DNA from: VRUE01 sp963732225
GTDB lineage: Bacteria; Actinomycetota; Thermoleophilia; Solirubrobacterales; 70-9
NCBI GenBank assembly: GCA_963732225.1
Contig: CAVSYR010000002.1
Span: 186,001 to 250,000, forward strand
Reading direction: 5' to 3'
DNA: 64,000 bases
The notes under the pieces were generated by a model that worked only from the letters and a program-made list of their open reading frames with translations, was not told the DNA's origin and ran no database searches. Positions 51,005-58,730 of this stretch are shown in pieces. A program made the translations under genes and the position numbers. Position 1 is the stretch's first letter. The number at the start of each line of letters is the position of its first letter.

Positions 51005-52252
51005 ATGAAGATCGGGATCGTCGGTCTCGGCTACGTCGGCCTGCCGCTCGCCGTCGCCTTCGCCGAGGCTGGGCATGAGGTAATCGGGCTCGACACCGAC
51101 CCGCGCAAGGTCGAGGGACTGAACGCCGGTCGCAGTCACGTCGAGGACGTCGGCGACGCCGCCCTGGCGCCGCTCGCCGAGCGCCTGCGGGCGACCGGCA
51201 ACCAGGCCGACCTCGCCTCCTGCGAAGCAATCGTTATCTGCGTGCCGACCCCGCTGACCGGCTCGCGCGAGCCCGACCTCACCTACTTGCTCGACTCCGC
51301 CACGGCGCTCTCCGGAGTGCTGCAGCCCGAGCAACTGGTCGTGCTCGAGTCGACCACCTACCCCGGCACGACCCGGGAGCGACTGCAGCCGATCCTCGAG
51401 GAGTCGGGCCTCTCGGCCGGCCGCGACTTCCACCTCGCCTTCTCGCCCGAGCGGATCGACCCCGGCCGCACCGACTACACGGTGCGCACCACGCCGAAGC
51501 TGGTCGGCGGCATCACACCCGCCTGCGCCGAGCGCGCCCGCGAGCTCTACGGGCTGATCTGCGACGAGGTCATCGTCCTCTCCAGCCCCGAGGCGGCGGA
51601 GCTCTCGAAGCTGCTCGAGAACATCTTCCGCTCGGTCAACATCGCCCTGGTCAACGAGCTCGCCCAGCTCTGCGACCGGCTCGATATCGACGTCTGGGAG
51701 GTGGTCGACGCGGCCGCGACTAAGCCCTTCGGCTTCATGCGCTTCGAGCCCGGGCCCGGCATGGGTGGTCACTGCCTGCCGGTCGATCCCTTCTACCTCG
51801 CCTTCAAGGCCCGCGAGCACGACTTCTACCCCGAGTTCATCGAGCTCGCCGGTAAGGTCAACCAGACCCAGCCCGCCTTCTGCGTCGAGCGGATCGAGCG
51901 CGCCCTCAACGACGCCGGCAAGCCGGTCAAGGACTCGCGCATCCTGCTGCTCGGCGTCAGCTACAAGGCCGGAGTCGGCGACACCCGCGAGTCGCCGGCG
52001 CTGAAGATCGCCCGCCGCCTGCGCGAGTTCGGCGGCGCGGTCTCCTACCACGACCCGCACGTCGCCGAGCTCGCCGAATTGGGTCTCGCCTCGGTCGATC
52101 TGGACGAGGCGCTCGGCAGCGCCGACGTCGTCGCGATCGTCACCGCGCACCCCGAGCTCGACTACGCCAAGGTCGTCTCCACGGCGCGGTTGGTGGTCGA
52201 TTTCCGCGGCGTCACCCGCGGCATCGAGGCGCCGAACCTGGTCAGGCTCTAG
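51005..52252 (+). CDS. Nucleotide-sugar dehydrogenase (UDP-GlcNAc/UDP-Glc 6-dehydrogenase family)
   Basis: 415 residues. Rossmann start MKIGIVGLGYVGLPLAVAFA, middle SPERIDPG and LSKLLENIFRSVNIALVNE, catalytic Cys257 in GGHCLPVDPFYL and the C-terminal NAD-type domain with LGVSYKAGVGDTRESPA. VPTPL and the SPERIDPG variant are closer to WbpA/VipA-type UDP-N-acetyl-hexosamine dehydrogenases than to plain UDP-glucose enzymes. It oxidises C6 to a uronate, plausibly for the exopolysaccharide encoded at 34-46 kb. Its stop overlaps the convergent TetR gene by 11 bases. Confidence 0.93.
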   Translation: MKIGIVGLGYVGLPLAVAFAEAGHEVIGLDTDPRKVEGLNAGRSHVEDVGDAALAPLAERLRATGNQADLASCEAIVICVPTPLTGSREPDLTYLLDSATALSGVLQPEQLVVLESTTYPGTTRERLQPILEESGLSAGRDFHLAFSPERIDPGRTDYTVRTTPKLVGGITPACAERARELYGLICDEVIVLSSPEAAELSKLLENIFRSVNIALVNELAQLCDRLDIDVWEVVDAAATKPFGFMRFEPGPGMGGHCLPVDPFYLAFKAREHDFYPEFIELAGKVNQTQPAFCVERIERALNDAGKPVKDSRILLLGVSYKAGVGDTRESPALKIARRLREFGGAVSYHDPHVAELAELGLASVDLDEALGSADVVAIVTAHPELDYAKVVSTARLVVDFRGVTRGIEAPNLVRL

Positions 52253-52934
52253 CGGCCTTCATCTCGGCGCCGGCGACCTCGGCTCCGAAGTAAGGCAGCA
52301 CCGCGAAGTACATGAAGTCGGGCAGGAGCTGACGGAAGCCGTCGCCGTCTCCCGTCGCCAGCTTGGCGTGGACCACCGCGTGCATGCCGGCGACGATTCC
52401 CTCGGCGGCGATCGGCGGCGGCGTCTCCGTGCCGGTTGAGGCGTGGCGCGCCGAATCGATGAAATCGGTGATCCCTTTCATCGCTTCGGAGCGAATTTTC
52501 AGCGCCTCGGGGCCCGCCGCGTGGACCTCGACGATCAGCGCCCGACCGATCGCGGGGTCCGCTTCAAGCGCGTCGAGGACGGCGCCAATCCCGGCCCGCA
52601 ATTCAGCTCGCCATCCCGTTTCCGGCTCTGCCGCGGCGCTGGCGAGGGCTTCGAATTGGGCCACGCCGTAGCTGAGCGCCTCGAGATAACAGACGTCCTT
52701 GTCGGCGAACTCGTCGTAGAAGGCTTGCCGGTAGAGCCCGGTCTGATCCAGCACCATACGCACGGATGCGGAGTCGTAGCCGGCATTGCCGACAGCCTCG
52801 AGCATGCCCTCGAGAATGCGCTGACGCTTCGGGGAACTCACCAGTCTGAGTGCGGGAGCTTCGGGGAAGACCTTCCCCGTTGCGCCGGTCCCCTCAGCCC
52901 CTGCCCGGACCTTGGTTGCGGCCTGCTTGCCCAT
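52242..52934 (-). CDS. TetR/AcrR family transcriptional regulator 2
   Basis: 230 residues. HTH at about 35-80 (RQRILEGMLEAVGNAGYDSAS, then LYRQAFYDEFADKDVCYLEAL). The C-terminus has LLPDFMYFAVLPYFG. It overlaps the dehydrogenase stop and is divergent from the next TetR gene across 114 bases that contain AGGGAAC and AGGAAC motifs. Confidence 0.9.
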   Translation of the reverse strand: MGKQAATKVRAGAEGTGATGKVFPEAPALRLVSSPKRQRILEGMLEAVGNAGYDSASVRMVLDQTGLYRQAFYDEFADKDVCYLEALSYGVAQFEALASAAAEPETGWRAELRAGIGAVLDALEADPAIGRALIVEVHAAGPEALKIRSEAMKGITDFIDSARHASTGTETPPPIAAEGIVAGMHAVVHAKLATGDGDGFRQLLPDFMYFAVLPYFGAEVAGAEMKAARA

Positions 52935-53048
52935 CCGACCTTCCTCTGCTGATCAAGGGAACGGGTTGTCTGGAATCAGGAACAGTAGCGGTATCTGGTC
53001 GATCCGTCCAGCTTGGAAACGGATTCCTATCGAGGTACTCTGGCGTTC

Positions 53049-53729
53049 GTGCCCGATCGAGCTCCGCAAGCGACGAGGATGCCACCGGGCAGGCATCAAC
53101 TACCGCGTGAGTTCATCGCCCAGCACCAGCGGGCCCGCATAATCGCCGCCCTTGCCGAGGAGACAGTGGAGAAGGGTTACCGCGCCGTCACGGTCGCCGA
53201 CATCGTCCGCCGCGCCGGCATCGCCCGCAACACTTTCTACGAGAACTTCTCCTCCAAGGAGGACTGCTTCCTCGCCGCCTCGGAGTTCGCGGTCAAGGAG
53301 GCGCTGCGCCGCGTCGTCGACGCCGCCAGCAAGGTCGACACTTGGCCGGCCCGGGTCAACTCGGGCCTCGCCGCCTTCCTCCACTACGTCGCCAACGAGC
53401 CCGCCCTCGCTCGCACCTGCATCGTCGAGGCGCTCTCGGCCGGGCCCGCCGCGGTCGACCGCTACGAGCGCTCGATCCAGGCCTTCGTGCCGCTCTTCCG
53501 CATGGGTCGCAAGGTCTCGGCCAAGGGCGAGGAGCTGCCGACGACGCTGGAGGAGACGATCGTCGGCGGGATCTTCTGGATTCTCTACCAGCGCATCATC
53601 ATGGGGCAGGCGGAGCAGATCGAGGAGCTGCTGCCGGAGCTGGTCGAGTTCTCACTCACGCCTTACCTCGGCGCCGAGTCCGCCAAGCGGATCGCCGGCG
53701 AAGAAGCACCGACCGCCAACGCGGGTTGA
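53049..53729 (+). CDS. TetR/AcrR family transcriptional regulator 3 (GRH-extension type)
   Basis: About 226 residues if started at GTG 53049; ATG 53013 and ATG 53079 are in frame. Before the HTH it has the extension PPGRHQLPREFIAQHQRARI, shared by two other regulators in this array, then GYRAVTVADIVRRAG and RNTFYENFSSKEDCFLAA. The end is LLPELVEFSLTPYLG. It lies 33 bases before the double-TetR gene and may share its transcript. Confidence 0.88.
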   Translation: MPDRAPQATRMPPGRHQLPREFIAQHQRARIIAALAEETVEKGYRAVTVADIVRRAGIARNTFYENFSSKEDCFLAASEFAVKEALRRVVDAASKVDTWPARVNSGLAAFLHYVANEPALARTCIVEALSAGPAAVDRYERSIQAFVPLFRMGRKVSAKGEELPTTLEETIVGGIFWILYQRIIMGQAEQIEELLPELVEFSLTPYLGAESAKRIAGEEAPTANAG

Positions 53730-53762
53730 GCCAGGGGCAGGGATTGGGGGTCCCATGACCTA

Positions 53763-55121
53763 GTGCTTGACCTGGAGACCCGCGAGCGCGCCGCCAGTCC
53801 CGAGCGCGAGCGCATCGTCGAGGCCCTGATCGAGATCGCCGCCGAGCGCGGCTATGCCGAGACCACGATCGAGCTGATCATTGAGCGAGCCGAACTCGAC
53901 CGGCCCGCGTTCGACCGCCACTTCCGCGGCAAGTACGACTGCTTCCTCTCCGCCTGGCAGGAGATCAACGAGGGCTGCATGCGGGAGATGCTGGAGGCCT
54001 ACAACAGCCAGGAGAGCTGGCCCGACCGGCTCCGCGCCGTCGCCTGCGAGATCGTCGAGAACCTGCGCAACGCGCCCAGCCGGGCCTCCTTCGCGGTCGA
54101 GGTCCTGGCCGCCGGCGACGCCGCCCGTGCCCGGCGCGACATGACGATGCGGGTGATCGCCTCGCTGATCGATGCCGGCCGCAACGAGATGGAGGACCCG
54201 GAGTCGGTCCCGCACACCACGGCCGAGGCCCTGGCCGGCTCGGCCTACGGTCAGGTCTACGCCAAAGTTGTACGCGGCAATGCCGACGAGCTGCCCGAGC
54301 TGGTGCCGCAGCTGATGTCCGCGGCGGTAATGCCGTATCTGGGAATCGAGGCCGGGTTGGCCGAGTTGTCGAGGGGCTTCGATCCGCCAGCGCGATATCG
54401 TCGGGGTGTGGCCAAAAAGAAGCCCTCCTCCCGGGAAAAGGGTGAGCCGGGAGTGTCAGCGGAGGATTACCCCCCCGAGCTCGCCCGCTTGCCTCCCGGT
54501 CGCCACGGCCTGCCGCGCGAGTTCGTCATCCACAACCAGCGCGAGCGCCTGATCGCCGGCCTCGCCGAGGCGATCGCCGAAAACGGCTACTCGGGCACGA
54601 CGATCGCCCACATCACCCGCCACGCCGCGGTCTCGAGGCGCACCTTCTACGAGCACTTCTCCAGCAAGGACGAGTGCTTCGTCGCCGCTTACGACACGGT
54701 GATGGAGGAGCTGCGGGGGCGCGTCTCCACCGCCTTCGAGGCCGAGGACGACTGGCCGCACGCGGTCAAAGCCGGGATCGGGGCGATGCTCGAGTTCCTC
54801 GCCGCCGAGCCCCACCTGGCCCGCCTCTGCATGGTCGAGGCGCTGGTCGCCGGACCGGTCGTGGTCGAGCGCTACGACGCCGCGATCCAGAGCTTCGTGC
54901 CCTACTTCCAGACCGGCCGCGACGGGCGTCCACCCGAGGTTCTGGATCGCCTCTCGGCGACCACCGAGGAGGCCCTGGTCGGCGGCATGGTCTCGCTGAT
55001 CTCCCGCCGCATCATCGCCGGCAAAGCCGAAGAGCTGGAGGAACTGCTGCCCGACCTGGTCGAGTTCACGCTCACTCCATATCTGGGGAGCGCCGAGGCG
55101 GCGGAGTTGGCGCGCGAGTAG
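53763..55121 (+). CDS. Double-TetR fusion regulator
   Basis: 452 residues with two complete TetR units. Unit 1 (about 1-215) has GYAETTIELIIERAELDRPAFDRHF (in part) and ends LMSAAVMPYLGIEAG. A basic/polar linker (AKKKPSSREKG) leads to unit 2 (about 216-452) with the LPPGRHGLPREFVIHNQRER extension, SRRTFYEHFSSKDECF and the end LVEFTLTPYLG. No stop lies between. An in-frame GTG at 54408 after a GGGG stretch could also start unit 2 alone (237 residues). The order (plain unit then GRH-type unit) is the same as in the overlapping pair at 56259/56929. Confidence 0.85.
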   Translation: MLDLETRERAASPERERIVEALIEIAAERGYAETTIELIIERAELDRPAFDRHFRGKYDCFLSAWQEINEGCMREMLEAYNSQESWPDRLRAVACEIVENLRNAPSRASFAVEVLAAGDAARARRDMTMRVIASLIDAGRNEMEDPESVPHTTAEALAGSAYGQVYAKVVRGNADELPELVPQLMSAAVMPYLGIEAGLAELSRGFDPPARYRRGVAKKKPSSREKGEPGVSAEDYPPELARLPPGRHGLPREFVIHNQRERLIAGLAEAIAENGYSGTTIAHITRHAAVSRRTFYEHFSSKDECFVAAYDTVMEELRGRVSTAFEAEDDWPHAVKAGIGAMLEFLAAEPHLARLCMVEALVAGPVVVERYDAAIQSFVPYFQTGRDGRPPEVLDRLSATTEEALVGGMVSLISRRIIAGKAEELEELLPDLVEFTLTPYLGSAEAAELARE

Positions 55122-55220
55122 CTGGAGGGGCGCTCGCGCGTGTTTCGGGCGCAAGGTTTTTCACACGCGGTGCAGTTCGTGCGCCACAGACAACACATTT
55201 CTATTTAGCCTGCCATCATT

Positions 55221-55490
55221 GTGCATGTGGTTGCCCCAGAATGGACCGAAGGCAGGCTCGACGACCTAAATGAGAAGGTCGATCGGGGCTTTGAGAAGGT
55301 CGACCAGCGATTCAACCGGATTGACGACAAGGTTGACCAAGGCTTCGAGAGGGTGGATCAGCACTTCGCCCGCATTGACGCTCGCCTGGACGGCATGCAA
55401 AAGGCCATGGTTCAAGCGGTGATCGCGATGACGGGCGGCATCCTGGTGGGGTTTGGCGGGATCATCGGGCTGATCGCCACGCAGCTGTAG
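55221..55490 (+). CDS. Small coiled-coil membrane protein
   Basis: 89 residues (GTG 55221). Residues 15-60 are a near-perfect repeat of seven-residue units of the type EKVDRGF/EKVDQRF/DRIDDKV, forming a coiled coil, followed by one C-terminal helix (AVIAMTGGILVGFGGIIGLI). Such proteins occur in phage and bacterial genomes with unknown function. The base composition is lower in GC than the TetR genes around it. It stands alone between TetR genes. Confidence 0.65.
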   Translation: MHVVAPEWTEGRLDDLNEKVDRGFEKVDQRFNRIDDKVDQGFERVDQHFARIDARLDGMQKAMVQAVIAMTGGILVGFGGIIGLIATQL

Positions 55491-55499
55491 AGCCGGCGC

Positions 55500-56171
55500 T
55501 TAGTTCGGAGGCTCGACTGCCTCGAGGTCCGCTGAGCGCAGCTCCAGCCAGGCCTCGTCCTCGCCGAAGTAGTTGAGCACGGCGATGTGGGCGAGGTCGG
55601 GAAGCAGGCGCTCGACCGTCGCCGCCCGGCCGGCGCCGATCTCGGTCGCGATCGCTTCCTCGACCGCGCCGACGACGAACTGGGCGGTGAGCGCGGTCGC
55701 CGTCGCCCGGGCGCTTGGCTGGTGCCGGGCGGAGTCGACCGCCCGCGCGAAGCGCTCGATCAGCTGCTGGTGCTTTGCCCAAGCCTGCCCGCGTGCGGCC
55801 CGCACCTCGACCACAAGCGCCTTCGCCAGCAGCGGCTGCTCGGCGACAGTACGCAGCAGCTTGGCGAGGGCGGCGCGGAAGCCCGCCCGCCAGCTCTCGG
55901 CCTCACGGCCCGCCTCGAGCACTTCCGCGCAGATTCGATCTGCCGCCATCTCGTAGGCCTGCGCGAAGCAGGCCTCCTTGCCGCCGAAGCGGCGCTGGAA
56001 GCGGTCGCGGGAGATTCCGCTGCGCTCCAGCACTTCCTGCACCGTGGCCTTGTCGTAGCCACGGGCGCCGACGCTGAGCAGCATCGCTTCCAGCGCCCCC
56101 TCATCCGATGCGCGCTGCGGGATGGCCTCGTCCCATGACCTCACCGCGCGCAGTGTGGGTGGTGCATCCAC
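55500..56171 (-). CDS. TetR/AcrR family transcriptional regulator 4
   Basis: About 223 residues if started at GTG 56171; GTG 56144 is an alternative and gives 214. HTH region GYDKATVQEVLERSGISRDR with FQRRFGGKEACFAQAY, and an end LLPDLAHIAVLNYFG. It is divergent from regulator 5, with an 87-base gap that carries two GGGAAC motifs. Confidence 0.87.
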   Translation of the reverse strand: MDAPPTLRAVRSWDEAIPQRASDEGALEAMLLSVGARGYDKATVQEVLERSGISRDRFQRRFGGKEACFAQAYEMAADRICAEVLEAGREAESWRAGFRAALAKLLRTVAEQPLLAKALVVEVRAARGQAWAKHQQLIERFARAVDSARHQPSARATATALTAQFVVGAVEEAIATEIGAGRAATVERLLPDLAHIAVLNYFGEDEAWLELRSADLEAVEPPN

Positions 56172-56258
56172 TCCGAGGTACCTTAGCCCATCTTTGGGAA
56201 CTATCAACACTTCATATACTGCCTTCGTACCAATGGGAACGCGCGCTATCCTGACTGC

Positions 56259-56936
56259 GTGCGTGCATTGCCTGGAAAGGCCTCCCGGCAGCCGCCCGGC
56301 CCCGAGCCGGTCAGTCGCGCCGCGTCCGCTGACGATCAGCGGCGCCGCATCCTCGAAGCCACCGCGGACCTGATCGCCGAGCAGGGCTACGCCGAGACCA
56401 CGATCGAGCAGATCGTGCGCCGCGCCCGGGTCGGCTACGCGACCTTCTACAAGCACTACGCCGACAAGGAAGAGGCCTTCCTGGCGCTGATGGACGCCGC
56501 AGTCGAGCGCACCGCCTATGAGGTGGAGGAAGCCTTCGATCGCGAAGACGGCCCTTGGCCCGACAAAGTCGGCGCGGGTTTGGGGGCGCTGCTGAAGATC
56601 GCTTCGGAGCACCCGGGTGTGGCCAGGGCCTGCCTGGTCGAGGCGCCGACCGCGGGGCCGGAGGCGGCGGCGCGCCATGAGGCGGCGCTGAAGCGCTTCG
56701 CGCCGTTGCTGCAGCCGGGTCGCGAGCTCAACCCGCGCAAGGACCAGCTGCCGGAGGCGCTCGAGGAGACGTTGGCCGGGGGGGTGCTCTGGGTGATCAA
56801 CCAGCGCCTTATCGCCGGCGAAGCGGAGAAGCTGCGGGCGCTGCTGCCCGAGGCGCTCGAGTTCCTGCTGCGGCCCTACGTCGGTGAGGACGCGGCGGCG
56901 CGCGAGGCGGGCGCCACCGAGGCTCTGGGTGGCTGA
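56259..56936 (+). CDS. TetR/AcrR family transcriptional regulator 5
   Basis: 225 residues. HTH: DQRRRILEATADLIAEQGY, then ARVGYATFYKHYADKEEAFLAL. The end is LLPEALEFLLRPYVG. The next TetR gene starts 8 bases before its stop, so the two are translationally coupled and likely made together. Confidence 0.9.
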   Translation: MRALPGKASRQPPGPEPVSRAASADDQRRRILEATADLIAEQGYAETTIEQIVRRARVGYATFYKHYADKEEAFLALMDAAVERTAYEVEEAFDREDGPWPDKVGAGLGALLKIASEHPGVARACLVEAPTAGPEAAARHEAALKRFAPLLQPGRELNPRKDQLPEALEETLAGGVLWVINQRLIAGEAEKLRALLPEALEFLLRPYVGEDAAAREAGATEALGG

Positions 56937-57588
56937 GGAAGAGCTCGGGCCGCTGCCGGCCGGTCGCCACGGCTTCAGCCGCGAGCAGGTCGCCCACAAC
57001 CAGCGCGAGCGCCTGATTGCCGGTCTCGCTACGGCCGTCGCCGAGAAGGGCTACCGCGCGGTGACGATCACCGACATCACCAAAGCGGCACGGGTCTCCC
57101 GCCGCGTCTTCTACGAGAACTTCGAGGGCAAGGACGAGTGCTTCCTGGCCGCCTTCGAGGTCGTGGTCGGTCACATCCGCGAGCTGGCAGAGGAGGCGAC
57201 CGCTTCCACCGGCGATTGGCCGGAGCAGCCGATCGCGGCGGCGCGGGCGGTGCTGCTCTTCTTCGCCGCGGAGCCCGACCTTGCTCGCCTCTGCCTGGTC
57301 GAGTCGCAGGCCGCTGGGCCCACCGTCTCCGCCCGCTTCCACGAGGCGGTGCACGAGGTCGTTCCCTACCTGGAGCAGGGGAGGGATCTGCGCGACAGCG
57401 ACCGCGAGCTGCCGCCGACCACCGAGGAGTCCACCCTCGGCGCCCTGGTCCTGCTCGCCGGCCGCAAGGTCGCCGCCGGCGAAGCCGAGCAGCTCGAGGA
57501 GCTGCTTCCGGACTTTGCCGAATTCATCCTCGCCCCGTACCTCGGGGCCGAGGACGCAGCACGCTTGGCGCATAGCCAAGCCGCCTAA
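56929..57588 (+). CDS. TetR/AcrR family transcriptional regulator 6 (GRH-extension type)
   Basis: 219 residues from GTG 56929. The N-terminus carries LPAGRHGFSREQVAHNQRER, then GYRAVTITDITKAARVSRRV and FYENFEGKDECFLAAF; the end is LLPDFAEFILAPYLG. It partners the preceding gene in the same order as the two halves of the double-TetR fusion. It is the last regulator before the secreted-protein genes. Confidence 0.9.
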   Translation: MAEEELGPLPAGRHGFSREQVAHNQRERLIAGLATAVAEKGYRAVTITDITKAARVSRRVFYENFEGKDECFLAAFEVVVGHIRELAEEATASTGDWPEQPIAAARAVLLFFAAEPDLARLCLVESQAAGPTVSARFHEAVHEVVPYLEQGRDLRDSDRELPPTTEESTLGALVLLAGRKVAAGEAEQLEELLPDFAEFILAPYLGAEDAARLAHSQAA

Positions 57589-57655
57589 TTCGGTACCCCC
57601 GTATACGCCCAGGGAACGCATCTGGGAACGCCCCTTTTCTTTTGGGAACTTTCTC

Positions 57656-57684
57656 TTGACAACCCCCGATCGGGGTGCTTCACT
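57656..57684 (+). promoter_or_regulatory. Candidate promoter with palindromic operator
   Basis: TTGACA (57656-57661) and TTCACT (57679-57684) are spaced by 17 bases, a sigma-70-like arrangement with a weak -10. The spacer contains the perfect palindrome CCCCGATCGGGG (57664-57675), a likely regulator site. Three GGGAAC motifs lie just upstream (57612, 57624, 57644) and two more related motifs downstream. It precedes the collagen-like gene by about 150 bases. Confidence 0.5.
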
Positions 57685-57842
57685 GGCGCCACTGGTCGGT
57701 ACCAAGAGCACTTTCTAGGAACGACTCACACCTAGAGAAGCACTCCAGGGAACGACAGGTACAGGGACATAACCGAGCCTCGAGGAAGCCGCTAAGGGAA
57801 GCGGCGGGCAGAGGGGCTCACGGGACAAGGAGAGAGATCTAG

Positions 57843-58652
57843 ATGTTCTCGACGCTACGCACGCGATTCGGCATACCCGGAGTGATCTCGGTTATCGCCT
57901 TGGTCTTCGCCATGTTCGGCGGCGCTTACGCCGCCTCAAACTCAGCTTCAGGCGGCAAGGCGACCGCAAGCGCCAAGGCGAAGAAGGGACCAAGGGGTCC
58001 CAAGGGCGCTACCGGACCCGCTGGGCCGCAGGGGCCAGCGGGTCCCGCCGGTGCTGCCGGTCCGAAGGGCGACACCGGAGCGGCGGGTAGCGCCGGCAGC
58101 CCGGGAGCGGCCGGCAAATCGGTGACGGCGACACCGATCGAATTCGGCGAACCCCCATGCGAAGAACACGGTGGCGTCGAAGTCAAGCAAGAAGGCGCCG
58201 CTTCCGGTACCGAAATCTGCAACGGAGCCGAAGGCTCGCCTTGGACGGACGGGGGGACGCTGCCGTCGGGGTCTACTGAGACTGGGGCTTTCGTCCTAGC
58301 TGCTGTGGAAGAGGAAGAAGGAACGTTTGAGTTTGAACCCATTTCATTTCCTATCCCCCTCGAACACGGACTGACCGAAGATCACACGATTTACCTCTCC
58401 CTGCCCACTGACCCGATTCCAGCTGAATGCCAGAACCCGGAACGTCCGGGAAGCGCAAGCATAGAAAACCCGGAGGCTGCACCCGGATATCTGTGCGTTT
58501 TTGCCGGAACACCGTTCGGCTTTGCGTTCGAAGAGTTCGCCAAGCCAGGTTTCCTTGGAGGTGGAGCAACGAACGCAGGCACTGTGCTGGCCCTGTCGGT
58601 TCAAGCGGAATTCGCTCGTGCCAGCGGTGCCTGGGCGGTAACCGCACCCTAG
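57843..58652 (+). CDS. Secreted collagen-like protein
   Basis: 269 residues from ATG 57843, preceded by GGAGAG. A signal peptide (GVISVIALVFAMFGGAYAA) is followed by a lysine/alanine stretch and about 15 Gly-X-Y triplets (GPRGPKGATGPAGPQGPAG and on to about residue 85), then a non-collagenous C-terminal domain with four cysteines. Collagen-like triple helices are known in bacterial surface proteins. The gene uses mainly GAA (19 of 24 glutamates by hand count). It has its own promoter region and a hairpin after the stop. Confidence 0.88.
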   Translation: MFSTLRTRFGIPGVISVIALVFAMFGGAYAASNSASGGKATASAKAKKGPRGPKGATGPAGPQGPAGPAGAAGPKGDTGAAGSAGSPGAAGKSVTATPIEFGEPPCEEHGGVEVKQEGAASGTEICNGAEGSPWTDGGTLPSGSTETGAFVLAAVEEEEGTFEFEPISFPIPLEHGLTEDHTIYLSLPTDPIPAECQNPERPGSASIENPEAAPGYLCVFAGTPFGFAFEEFAKPGFLGGGATNAGTVLALSVQAEFARASGAWAVTAP

Positions 58653-58669
58653 CTTCGGCGCAGAAGTTG

Positions 58670-58695
58670 GGGGTGGGGCACCAGTACCCCACCCC
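58670..58695 (+). other. GC-rich hairpin between secreted-protein genes
   Basis: GGGGTGGGG (58670-58678) pairs perfectly with CCCCACCCC (58687-58695). It lies 17 bases after the collagen-like gene stop and 35 before the next start. No T-tract follows, so it may be a partial terminator or an RNA-stabilising structure. Confidence 0.5.
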
Positions 58696-58730
58696 GTGCC
58701 CTCAGTGATCAACGGTAAGGAGAAGCAGCG

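Noticed and set aside
53763..55121. Missed stop or frameshift joining two TetR genes
   Set aside because: The frame is continuous with normal codon use through the linker; the similar pair at 56259/56929 shows that a natural fusion is plausible. Sequencing error cannot be fully excluded.
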